A DNA stretch of 22,944 nucleotides, from positions 1-22,944 of IMG/VR virus record IMGVR_UViG_3300025168_000716. One strand, written 5' to 3'. The stretch is from a virus. Of the stretch, positions 16,734 through 22,944 are shown in pieces; position 1 is the first letter of the stretch, and each line of letters opens with the position of its first letter. Both the position numbers and the translations under genes were made by a program. A model generated the notes under the pieces. It was not told the DNA's origin. It was given only the letters and a program-made list of their open reading frames with translations, and ran no database searches.

Positions 16734-19700
16734 ATGGCTCTACAGCACCTGCGTTCTGGCACAGCAAATAAGCGTCCTATCCCAACCGCAATGTCGGAGG
16801 GACAGCTTGCTGTCAACACTAATCTTGCTAGCCCTGGTCTGTTCTTCAAAGACAGCAATGGTGATCTAGTTAAAGCAGGTCCAGTTCATGTTGGAACGAC
16901 TGCGCCAAATGCTTCGCCAGCTAGTACGGCTGCAACGGCGTTAGTTGCTAATACTGTTTATCAGATCCTGACGACTGGAACGTCAGATTTCACGTCTGTT
17001 GGTGCGGGCTCAAATGCGGTTGGTGTTGTCTTCACGGCTAGTGGCACAACAACTGGCACAGGCACTGTTAGTGGTCAGCAAGGAGTTGAAAAGGGAGAGC
17101 AATGGCTAGATACGACAAATAGTCTTTATGTGATGAAGGTGTATGACGGGACGGGTTGGCGCGTAACTGATTCTATTTCGTTGGCAAATGGTACTGCTGC
17201 CGCACCAAGTTTGCACTTCAGTAGTGATACGAATACTGGACTGTTTAGAAGTGCAGCTGATTCATTAGCGATCACAACTGCTGGAACGCCGCGCGTAACT
17301 GTTAACAGCTTGGGACTAATAAATGTTACGGGTGGTATTCAAGTAACTGAAAATGTAACGCCTTCAGCTGGCAGTGGCATTGAAATATTTAAGCCATCCA
17401 GTACCTCTGGTCAAATACAAGCATTCAACAGAAGCGGAAATGCTTGGATGGATTTAATCCTTAAAGGTAATACACAGCAGTTCTATGCAAATGGAGCGCC
17501 GGCGATGCAAATCGCCAGCTCGGGCAATGTTGGGATTGGTACTTCAAATCCGAATGATGTAGGCAATTTTAGCAAAGCACTAGATGTTAGTGGAGCGTCT
17601 GGAGCTTCCGTTCTGGTAAGGAATAACAATAGTGCTACTAATTGCGGGATCTTTGGCTACTTTGGGACCTCTACATATGTAATGAACAGAGCCGCAGGTC
17701 CAGTGCTGTTTTACACAAGCAACACTGAGCGGATGCGAATCGCCAGCTCGGGCAAAGTTGGAATTGGAGTGCTGAACCCGCTTGTGAAGCTGGACGTTGT
17801 AGATAGTGCGGCAATGTCAGCAATTTTTAGGCAATCTTCTGGAAATCAAACCAGTGTTTACATAAAGCATGACGACAGCTCTGGCCGTATTGGTACTTCA
17901 TATGCCGCAGGTGGTGGCGCGTATAAAGCCTTAGCGTTTGAAACATCAAATACCCCGCGCCTAACAATCGACAGCTCGGGCAGGCTGTTAGTGGGGACGT
18001 CTAGCACGATTGGAGCAGGCAATGACTTAGTTATGCTCAAAGGTACCTCCGTAGCTGATGCCTCAATTTATTGCGGAAGAAACGCAAATGCTTCCAGTAT
18101 TTCTAACGGCAACAATCTTGGGTTTATTAAATTTGGTGGTGGGGATGGAGGCGTAGCGGCATCGGTTGGAGGAGTTGCAGACGGAACATGGTCATCTACA
18201 TCTGACTGCCCAGGCCGCCTAGCGTTCAGCACAACTGCCGATGGTGCGTCATCACCAACAGAGCGCCTACGAATCGACAGCTCGGGGAACGTAAATATCA
18301 TCGGCACTGGTACTGCTTCAGCGCCCAAAATTGCGCTGGCAGCGAGCGGCAGCGCCACATTTGTTGGTCCTGTAACTGTTGGTTCGGGAGTTGTTTATAC
18401 GAGAATCTATGGCGGCACGATGCTCGTCAGCAACGCTGGAAATGCTGGTCAAGGTTTTGGCGTTTATAACACCACTGCGGGTGCTTACACAATTGAATTA
18501 GATTTTGACGGATCAATAACTGCGGCTGGTGGTATTGATGTTAGTCGTGCTGGCGGAACTTCTCACGTATTTAGAGGTAAAACAGGATCTGGCTCACACA
18601 CCACAACAATCCTTGCGAATGGAACCGCTACTTTTGCTGGCCCTCTCACTGTCTATGATGCATTAGCCGGATCAGCGACTGACTCATCATTTACTATACG
18701 CAATCCTGGTAACACAGCGGATGTAGCGTCCATTGATGGTAATGGCAGCGCCTCATTTGCTGGTGCTTTAGATGTAGGTGATAATAATGGTTCATCCAGT
18801 GGTACTGGACTTTATATGCAAGCAAACGGTCAAGCATATTTATTTACAGCTTCAGCTATTGACGCACTAAATATCTATCAAGGTACAAACAGAAACGCTT
18901 TTATAAGCAGTTCAGGCAGCGCCACATTTGCAAGTTCAGTTCAAGTGACCTCCGGCTTGCGTATGTTCCGTACTGCCGGAGATAATTCTACGCGGATTAA
19001 TATTGGTGAAAGCGATACTCTCGCTGTTTGGCAAAACGCTGGGAACTTTTCTATTGGATATGACGGCAGCGCTTCATTTGCTGGTGGTGAGGTTACGATA
19101 AACGCTACTGGCAATGCAGCTGGTAAATTTAACATTGACTCCACTCCGGACGGTGGTAACTCCGCTTGGGGACTATCAGTTAAAAATAACGATGGTAGAG
19201 ACGGCAGACCTACGCTTAAACTTCAAAACGTAGGTGGTGGCAATGCTGTTGAGATTAAAAACTCAGATGCGAGCGCAAATACGACTGTAATCACAACGGC
19301 AGGAGCCGCCACGTTTGCTGGTGCTACAGTAAGTAACGGTGGTTTTGAATCTAGCCGTACTGGCGGAACTTCTCACGTATTTAGAGGTCGAACAGGATCT
19401 GGCTTATTCACCACAACAATTCTTGCGAACGGCAGCGCCTCATTTGCTAGCTCAATCACTGCGGCTGCAGACTCAACTATCAACACGCTAACAATTGGCC
19501 GTGGTGCAGGCAACGTCTCAACCAATACCGCAGCTGGAAAGAGTGCTTTAAACAGCAATACAAGCGGAGAAAAAAACACAGCTAGCGGGTATGAAGCCCT
19601 AAAAGCAAATACCACAGGAGATTACAATACAGCCAACGGATATTTGTCTCTTTTCACTAACACTACCGGCAATCGAAATACAGGCAACGGATATCTAACT

Positions 19701-20381
19701 TTACATTACAACTCTGGCGGTTTTAATACAGCCAGCGGGGAAGAAGCGATGTTTAACAACACCACCGGATCTTATAATACAGCCAACGGAAGCAAGGCTC
19801 TCAAGAAAAACACCACTGGAACTAAGAACGCAGCTGACGGGAGTGACGCTCTATTTAACAACACCACCGGATCTTATAACACAGCTGTTGGGTGCCAAGC
19901 TTTATTCAACAACACCACTGGCTCCGGCAACATTGCTATCGGTGGCGTTAACAGTTCTGGGTCTTACGTCCCAGTATTTAACCCAACAACAGAAAGCAAC
20001 CGTCTGGTCGCAGGACATACATCTATCACCGATGCCTACGTTAAAGTTTGCTGGACTTGTACATCAGACGAGCGCGATAAGATGAACTTTGCTCCGGTAC
20101 CTTATGGTCTGGACTTTGTTAATCAACTTAAGCCGACTGCATATCAATTCAAGGTAGATCGTGATACTGAAACACCAAATGGTGATGTACGTTATGGATT
20201 CAAAGCACAGGACATCCTTGCGTTAGAAGGAGACAATCCCGTCATTATTGACATTGAAGATCCAGATAACCTCAAGTACAAAGGTGAGCATCTCGTTCCT
20301 GTCCTTGTCAATGCGGTACAAGAACTGACCGCAATGGTTAAGGACTTGCAGAATGAAGTCGCAGCCCTTAGGGCTGGTTGA
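16734..20381 (+). CDS. Large tail fibre protein 2 with C-terminal Peptidase_S74 chaperone
   Basis: This 1215-residue protein has the N-terminus MALQHLRSGTANKRPIPTAM and then PGLFFKDSNGDLVK, a fibre start I know from cyanophages. Inside are 'R..IDSSG.V.IG' repeats (for example near 258, 336, 415, 517), a twice-used TGGTSHVFRG module, and eight YadA-like 17-residue repeats at 938-1071. The C-terminus (about 1105-1215) is an intramolecular chaperone of the endosialidase/Peptidase_S74 type: the dyad Ser1111 and Lys1116 (TSDERDK) is intact, so trimer folding followed by self-cleavage before Ser1111 is expected. A long C-terminal helix (NAVQELTAMVKDLQNEV) is typical. The mature part would be a receptor-binding fibre. 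TAAGG directly touches the ATG, too close for a normal ribosome binding site. Confidence 0.92.
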   Translation: MALQHLRSGTANKRPIPTAMSEGQLAVNTNLASPGLFFKDSNGDLVKAGPVHVGTTAPNASPASTAATALVANTVYQILTTGTSDFTSVGAGSNAVGVVFTASGTTTGTGTVSGQQGVEKGEQWLDTTNSLYVMKVYDGTGWRVTDSISLANGTAAAPSLHFSSDTNTGLFRSAADSLAITTAGTPRVTVNSLGLINVTGGIQVTENVTPSAGSGIEIFKPSSTSGQIQAFNRSGNAWMDLILKGNTQQFYANGAPAMQIASSGNVGIGTSNPNDVGNFSKALDVSGASGASVLVRNNNSATNCGIFGYFGTSTYVMNRAAGPVLFYTSNTERMRIASSGKVGIGVLNPLVKLDVVDSAAMSAIFRQSSGNQTSVYIKHDDSSGRIGTSYAAGGGAYKALAFETSNTPRLTIDSSGRLLVGTSSTIGAGNDLVMLKGTSVADASIYCGRNANASSISNGNNLGFIKFGGGDGGVAASVGGVADGTWSSTSDCPGRLAFSTTADGASSPTERLRIDSSGNVNIIGTGTASAPKIALAASGSATFVGPVTVGSGVVYTRIYGGTMLVSNAGNAGQGFGVYNTTAGAYTIELDFDGSITAAGGIDVSRAGGTSHVFRGKTGSGSHTTTILANGTATFAGPLTVYDALAGSATDSSFTIRNPGNTADVASIDGNGSASFAGALDVGDNNGSSSGTGLYMQANGQAYLFTASAIDALNIYQGTNRNAFISSSGSATFASSVQVTSGLRMFRTAGDNSTRINIGESDTLAVWQNAGNFSIGYDGSASFAGGEVTINATGNAAGKFNIDSTPDGGNSAWGLSVKNNDGRDGRPTLKLQNVGGGNAVEIKNSDASANTTVITTAGAATFAGATVSNGGFESSRTGGTSHVFRGRTGSGLFTTTILANGSASFASSITAAADSTINTLTIGRGAGNVSTNTAAGKSALNSNTSGEKNTASGYEALKANTTGDYNTANGYLSLFTNTTGNRNTGNGYLTLHYNSGGFNTASGEEAMFNNTTGSYNTANGSKALKKNTTGTKNAADGSDALFNNTTGSYNTAVGCQALFNNTTGSGNIAIGGVNSSGSYVPVFNPTTESNRLVAGHTSITDAYVKVCWTCTSDERDKMNFAPVPYGLDFVNQLKPTAYQFKVDRDTETPNGDVRYGFKAQDILALEGDNPVIIDIEDPDNLKYKGEHLVPVLVNAVQELTAMVKDLQNEVAALRAG
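18550..18578 (+). repeat. Direct repeat copy 1 in fibre 2
   Basis: A 29-base stretch identical to 19360-19388 (encoding GGTSHVFRG) lies here; similarity continues less perfectly for about 85 bases through TGSG..TTTILANG. Copies are exactly 810 bases (270 codons) apart, so recombination between them would delete an in-frame block. Confidence 0.9.
19360..19388 (+). repeat. Direct repeat copy 2 in fibre 2
   Basis: Second copy of the 29-base identical stretch at 18550-18578, followed by the same TTTILANGSASFA-type ending. The perfect identity suggests a recent copy event or gene conversion. Confidence 0.9.
19545..19946 (+). repeat. Eight 51-base repeats coding YadA-head-like units
   Basis: Eight units of 17 residues (two have 16), with consensus AL..NTTG.YNTA.G..., run from residue 938 to 1071 of fibre 2. 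This is the pattern of trimeric adhesin heads (left-handed beta-roll). A 26-base stretch starting TTTAACAACACCACC at 19752 recurs at 19854, 102 bases (two units) later, so unit number may change by slippage. Confidence 0.88.
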
Positions 20382-20390
20382 CAGTAAACC

Positions 20391-20410
20391 GCCCCGTAGC
20401 AACGCGGGGC
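20391..20410 (+). terminator. GC hairpin after fibre 2 (weak terminator candidate)
   Basis: GCCCCG (20391-20396) pairs with CGGGGC (20405-20410) across an eight-base loop, ten bases after the fibre stop. No T-tract follows, so efficient intrinsic termination is doubtful; it could stabilise the long fibre mRNA. Confidence 0.5.
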
Positions 20411-20446
20411 TCTGCTATTACACTTCCTTTGGAGTCTTAACTCATC

Positions 20447-20761
20447 ATGGCTACAACTTTTACTTGGGCGATTGCCAACCTGGATCGTGAAACATCCGAT
20501 GGCTTCGTTTTCACTGCTCACTACACCGTTTCAGCTGCAGACGACACCTACTCGGCTGGTGCGTATGGAAGCATCGGCTTTGAGCGTCCTGACACGCTGG
20601 TTGCTTTTGCTGACCTCACCTCTGACACTGTTGTCGGCTGGGTCAAAGATGCTTTGACTGCAGAAAAAGTTACTGAAGTTGAAACTGCTTTGCAGGCTCA
20701 GCTTGATGAGCAACGCGCTCCAACCAAAGCTGCAGGCCTACCTTGGGCAGCTGCTGAGTAA
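20447..20761 (+). CDS. Conserved small cyanophage-type protein, unknown function
   Basis: This 104-residue protein starts MATTFTWAIANLDRETSDGF, then VFTAHYTVSAADDTYSAGAY, a 'W.I..L.RE..DG.VFT.HY.VSA.D..Y....YG..GFERP' pattern I recognise from many marine phages (DUF7936-like, from memory). The second half is an amphipathic helix (VTEVETALQAQLDEQ) ending with PWAAAE. It lies just after the receptor fibre, so a fibre-associated or small virion role is plausible but not shown. GGAG at 20431-20434 is 12 nt before the start, a long spacing. The stop overlaps the next ATG (TAATG). Confidence 0.82.
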   Translation: MATTFTWAIANLDRETSDGFVFTAHYTVSAADDTYSAGAYGSIGFERPDTLVAFADLTSDTVVGWVKDALTAEKVTEVETALQAQLDEQRAPTKAAGLPWAAAE

Positions 20762-20955
20762 TGGAACGTCCTGATCCAATGATCCCCTGCAAGCCAGGGG
20801 CAGAAGATTTAACTGCGATGAATAATCGCAATACCTGGATGACAATGCTTTTTATGCTGGAAGGTCGGGACAACCCTGACCATCCACAACGTGGTCTTTA
20901 CACGGGATTGCACAAAAAGCACTACTCAACGTTCCCTGGAACGGATGAAAACTGA
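20761..20955 (+). CDS. Small hypothetical protein, cyanophage type
   Basis: This 64-residue protein overlaps the previous stop by one base, indicating coupling. The C-terminal half has the dense pattern NRNTWMTMLFMLEGRDNPDH then GLYTGLHKKHYSTF, which I have seen as a short conserved phage protein ('DTW...LY.LDGRD.P.HP..GLYTGL'), function unknown. No signal peptide or membrane segment. It contains one cysteine and several His residues in the second half, but no metal-binding spacing is clear. Confidence 0.68.
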   Translation: MERPDPMIPCKPGAEDLTAMNNRNTWMTMLFMLEGRDNPDHPQRGLYTGLHKKHYSTFPGTDEN

Positions 20956-20990
20956 TCGTGTAGATCACATCCAAAACTGTCCATTGACTA

Positions 20991-21007
20991 GGCCAGCTAA
21001 TCTGGCC
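20991..21007. repeat. Short perfect hairpin between genes
   Basis: GGCCAG and CTGGCC form a perfect 6-bp inverted repeat with a 5-base loop, in the 77-base gap before the beta-barrel gene. There is no T-tract on either side. A TTGACT at 20984-20989 resembles a -35 box, but no -10 box lies at the right spacing, so I do not call a promoter. Confidence 0.5.
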
Positions 21008-21032
21008 CAAGAAAACTCAACCCCTTCTACAA

Positions 21033-21389
21033 ATGATCAAAGCATTCGCAGTAGCTGTTTCTGGTGTTCTCGCTGGTTCAGCTGCCTTGGCAGGCCCTTA
21101 TGTCAACGTTGAGAACAACGCTGGCTATTCAGACGGCGACTATTTAGGCGCAACAACTGACATGCATGTTGGTTTTGAAGGCGGCGAAGGCGTTTACAGC
21201 TACTACGCCCAGGGCGGTCCAGCTTTTGTCAGCCCACAAGGCGAAGACGGAGAATTTCAGCTTTCAGGAAAGCTGGGTGGAAACGTGCAAGTAGCCGAAA
21301 AAGTTGGCATTTATGGAGAACTCAGCTTTTTGACTACAGAAGAAGATCCTTCTGTTGGAACTAAGTTTGGCGTCAAGTGGGCTTTCTGA
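21033..21389 (+). CDS. Secreted small beta-barrel-like outer membrane protein
   Basis: This 118-residue protein begins with a clear Sec signal peptide: MIKAFAVAVSGVLAGSAALA, with cleavage predicted after ALA at residue 20. The mature ~98 residues alternate in beta-strand style (GPYVNVENNAGYSDGDYLGA, DMHVGFEGGEGVYSYYAQGG, KVGIYGELSFLT) and end FGVKWAF; a terminal Phe is the usual recognition signal of outer membrane barrels. Related short proteins exist in picocyanobacteria and their phages, as I recall. It would be made in infected cells and placed in the host outer membrane, perhaps altering receptor access or permeability (inference). It is short for an eight-strand barrel. A terminator follows its stop. 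Confidence 0.78.
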   Translation: MIKAFAVAVSGVLAGSAALAGPYVNVENNAGYSDGDYLGATTDMHVGFEGGEGVYSYYAQGGPAFVSPQGEDGEFQLSGKLGGNVQVAEKVGIYGELSFLTTEEDPSVGTKFGVKWAF

Positions 21390-21414
21390 GCTAGCCTTTA
21401 ATCGGAAGACACCG

Positions 21415-21452
21415 CCCTTTCTTGCCTCACACCAAGGAAGGGTATTTTTTTT
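21415..21452 (+). terminator. Intrinsic terminator after the beta-barrel gene
   Basis: CCCTTTCTTG (21415-21424) pairs with CAAGGAAGGG (21433-21442) over ten pairs, one of them G-T, with an eight-base loop; TA and then eight T residues follow. The next start codon is only 11 bases downstream. Confidence 0.92.
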
Positions 21453-21463
21453 GGACTTTCACC

Positions 21464-21703
21464 ATGCAAAAAGTTTTTAACGTTCTGTCCGTTGCATCAT
21501 TTGTCATGTCAGCAGGCATGGTTGTTGGATCGGTGATGCTTTACACCCGCATTCCATCAATCACAAAGCATTACATGGGTGAGCTGCAGACTGAGCTAAC
21601 CAAGATGGTGACTGACATGGTGCCTGGCCAGATTGATGACGTGATGCCTGAGCTGCCATCAGCTACAGGTCTACCAATTGAGCTGCCTACATCGCCGTTC
21701 TAG
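21464..21703 (+). CDS. Small single-span membrane protein, cyanophage type
   Basis: I start this at ATG 21464 (79 residues, MQKVFNVLSVASFVMSAGMV); the frame is open to TTG 21422, but that lies within the terminator. One membrane segment spans about residues 5-26. It is followed by a helical part (YMGELQTELTKMVTDMVPGQ) and a Pro-rich acidic end. The pattern 'FNVLS..SFV.SAGMV.G....Y' recurs in cyanophage genomes near structural genes; function unknown. The N-terminus is short and positively charged, so an N-in orientation with the tail in the periplasm or lumen is likely (inference). Its TAG stop shares the palindrome CTAG (21700-21703) with the stop of the opposite gene. Confidence 0.75.
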   Translation: MQKVFNVLSVASFVMSAGMVVGSVMLYTRIPSITKHYMGELQTELTKMVTDMVPGQIDDVMPELPSATGLPIELPTSPF

Positions 21704-21978
21704 TGAGCTTCAGGCCCAAAGCCTTCTTTTGCAATCAGAGCCATGTCTGCCCCTGAGGCAACAGGCTCTGTGCTGTCATCAAAGCTTGCCAGCCATTCAC
21801 GCACAGCGTCGCCTGTGGGAGTGCCTTTTGGCCAACGGATGAATTTCAAGACTTCTTTTTGATCGACAAAACCCATCGAGCTAAAGCCTTTCAGCACGGT
21901 GTAGCTAATAGGTGGCCCCTCGCGGTTCTTCTTGCGTTCGATCCATAGTTGACCTGCGACAAATCGCTCTGACTTCAT
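21700..21978 (-). CDS. Minus-strand conserved small protein
   Basis: This 92-residue protein begins at ATG 21978 (MKSERFVAGQLWIERKKNRE) and stops at TAG 21702-21700. The sequence ISYTVLKGFSSMGFVDQKEV and FIRWPKGTPTGDAVREWLAS reads as a real compact alpha/beta protein; 'GPP..Y...KGF..M..VDQKEVL....WP.GTPTGDA.R.WL' is a pattern I associate with cyanophage small proteins, function unknown. Frame extension upstream to 22137 would run antisense to the next gene, so ATG 21978 is preferred. It is one of two minus-strand genes in the window and fits between its neighbours with no spare base. Confidence 0.7.
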   Translation of the reverse strand: MKSERFVAGQLWIERKKNREGPPISYTVLKGFSSMGFVDQKEVLKFIRWPKGTPTGDAVREWLASFDDSTEPVASGADMALIAKEGFGPEAH

Positions 21979-22729
21979 GCCTGAAATACCTGAGATTGGG
22001 GTAGGACGTATTGGTGTTCCTGAGATACCTGCGTGGAGAATTATCCCGCCGCAAAGTCTTCCGCAGGAACTTCCTATTACGTTAATGCTTGGCTTTCCTG
22101 TTGCGGAGATACCGGGTTGTGTAGAAACACGAAGCACACAGCCTGGAAATGAAACTGCTTACGGCAACGATCCAAAAGGCAATTTCACGGTGTGTGATGG
22201 CACGATGCCGTCTTATGACCCAATAGATTTCACACCTGGAACGTTGACTTATGGGCCAGCAAAACCGCCAGCAATAGACCCCGAGAAAAAACCGGCTGAC
22301 AAGCAACCGGCTGCGTCCCCTTCGCCAAGCGGGTCTCAATCGCCTGACATTTCAAATGTAGAGGCAGAGCTGCCATGTCCGCCACCCGACGCAATACCTA
22401 TAGGCGCAAAAAATAAGCTTCAGACTGCTGTCATCACTGGTTACAAGCGGATCAATGGAGAATGCGAAACCCAGTTCAAGTCGCTGGACATACCAACGAT
22501 TCTCGGCAACCATTTACCTGGCTCGCCTGTTGTGGTCACGACTGCAACGATTGCGGTTGTCGCGACAACAGCGGCAGTCCTAGCCAAACCATTAGGCGAT
22601 ATCTTGCTGAAGACGATCAAGCCTCTTGTTAAAAAGACGATCAAGAAAATCAAGGAGAAACTGGGAAAGAAGACTGTTATTGAGTCAACTTGGCAGCGCC
22701 GGAGGTTTCAACGGTTTTTAAAGAAGTAG
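21977..22729 (+). CDS. Proline-rich membrane protein with cationic C-terminus
   Basis: This 250-residue protein begins MPEIPEIGVGRIGVPEIPAW. The first ~60 residues are Pro/Ile-rich with PPQSLPQELPITLMLGFPVA and then EIPGCVETRS. Next come NDPKGNFTVCDGTMPSYDPI, a Pro/Ser/Lys-rich linker (about 95-130), a hydrophobic span (VVVTTATIAVVATTAAVLAK, about residues 181-200) and a highly basic helix (LVKKTIKKIKEKLGKK) ending QRRRFQRFLKK. Proteins with this order are found in cyanophages, as I remember, with unknown role. The ATG overlaps the ATG of the minus-strand gene in the palindrome CATG. Four or more cysteines are present, in CVE, CDG, CPP and ECE contexts. The basic tail could bind membrane lipids or nucleic acid (inference). 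Confidence 0.72.
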   Translation: MPEIPEIGVGRIGVPEIPAWRIIPPQSLPQELPITLMLGFPVAEIPGCVETRSTQPGNETAYGNDPKGNFTVCDGTMPSYDPIDFTPGTLTYGPAKPPAIDPEKKPADKQPAASPSPSGSQSPDISNVEAELPCPPPDAIPIGAKNKLQTAVITGYKRINGECETQFKSLDIPTILGNHLPGSPVVVTTATIAVVATTAAVLAKPLGDILLKTIKPLVKKTIKKIKEKLGKKTVIESTWQRRRFQRFLKK

Positions 22730-22944
22730 GTATTGAATGGATGTGGGGCGGCAAGACGCTTGGCGGATTTGTTAAGACAACATCAGCACAGATTGACGAA
22801 TATGGACTGTTGGGGTGGAAAATTATTCCCTTTTGCATTAATTCAGCGCAATTTTTAAGTCTTGCAAGCTCGTAGTTAAGGCGTTTATCTGCCAATGCAG
22901 CGTCTAGCAATGCCACTTGTCTTTCAGCGGCTTTATGACAGCTT
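22677..22944 (-). CDS. Possible partial minus-strand gene at window edge
   Basis: The minus frame is open from the window end (first whole codon at 22943) to a stop at 22677. The first visible part (HKAAERQVALLDAALADKRL, then NYELARLKNCAELMQ) is a well-formed amphipathic, coiled-coil-like helix and reads as real protein. A GTG at 22916 is a possible start, but the frame continues upstream. The later part (FHPNSPYSSICADVVLTNPP) is less convincing, and the end overlaps the stop end of the plus-strand proline-rich gene by 53 bases. The competing plus frame 22690-22875 is a weaker candidate. Function unknown. Confidence 0.45.
   Translation of the reverse strand, partial: SCHKAAERQVALLDAALADKRLNYELARLKNCAELMQKGIIFHPNSPYSSICADVVLTNPPSVLPPHIHSIPTSLKTVETSGAAKLTQ

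Noticed and set aside
20984-21012. Promoter with TTGACT -35 box before the beta-barrel gene
   Set aside because: At 15-19 bases downstream there is no recognisable -10 box, only the hairpin arm and CCAAGA.
21979-22137. Longer version of the minus-strand gene starting at 22137
   Set aside because: The added residues are antisense to the Pro-rich plus gene and look like shadow coding; ATG 21978 fits better.
22690-22875. Plus-strand 61-residue frame starting at TTG
   Set aside because: It needs a TTG start without a ribosome binding site, overlaps the proline-rich gene by 40 bases, and the opposite strand has a more protein-like helical sequence. Not excluded.
1-22944. tRNA, CRISPR array, insertion sequence, attachment site
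   Set aside because: No cloverleaf-like sequence, spaced direct-repeat array, transposase or integrase was seen; the repeats present are within fibre genes.

Overview
The window looks like the head-to-tail structural region of a long-tailed (siphovirus-type) phage or prophage whose host is probably a marine cyanobacterium such as Synechococcus. The gene order of the first 12 kb follows the lambda scheme: capsid, head-tail joining, tail terminator, tail tube, G and GT tail chaperones with a frameshift, tape measure, M-like, L-like, K-like, J-like. The cyanobacterial host is inferred from the second half. The fibre N-terminus at 16734, the small proteins at 20447 and 20761, the secreted beta-barrel protein at 21033 and the membrane or proline-rich proteins at 21464 and 21977 resemble families I know from cyanophages. 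This is recognition from memory, not a database search. No integrase, replication, lysis, photosynthesis or tRNA genes are visible, so lifestyle cannot be decided here.

Layout: 1-2680 holds the end of the major capsid protein, two small head proteins, a head-tail joining protein, a tail terminator, a small overlapping ORF and the tail tube. 2701-7892 holds the tail chaperones G/GT (with a GGGAAAC slippery heptamer and an AGGGAG internal Shine-Dalgarno sequence just before the G stop), a 1061-residue tape measure protein and three baseplate/tip genes joined by 1-4 nt stop/start overlaps. 7892-13701 holds a 1477-residue J-like hub with a large AT-richer charged insertion, followed by two proteins that look like further tail-tube-fold domains. 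13739-20381 holds two very large repeat-rich fibres (981 and 1215 residues), the second ending in a Peptidase_S74 self-cleaving chaperone domain. 20447-22944 is an accessory tail of small genes: two cyanophage-type small proteins, a secreted beta-barrel protein, a one-TM protein, a minus-strand gene fitted exactly between two plus-strand genes, a proline-rich membrane protein with a cationic tail, and a probable partial minus-strand gene at the edge.

Almost all genes are on the plus strand and tightly packed. The obvious transcription punctuation is three strong intrinsic terminators (838-864, 2701-2727, 21415-21452), all lying immediately upstream of a gene start, plus weaker hairpins. The terminator at 838-864 directly abuts the ATG of the next gene, which leaves no room for a conventional ribosome binding site.

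The best leads are: the G/GT frameshift cassette; the minus-strand gene 21700-21978, which shares a CTAG stop palindrome and a CATG start palindrome with its two neighbours; the NlpC/P60-like protein that keeps its cysteine but has no visible catalytic histidine; the J-like insertion; and the multiplied tail-tube-like proteins. I do not see a clearly new defence or regulatory system. No stretch longer than 300 bases lacks a gene.
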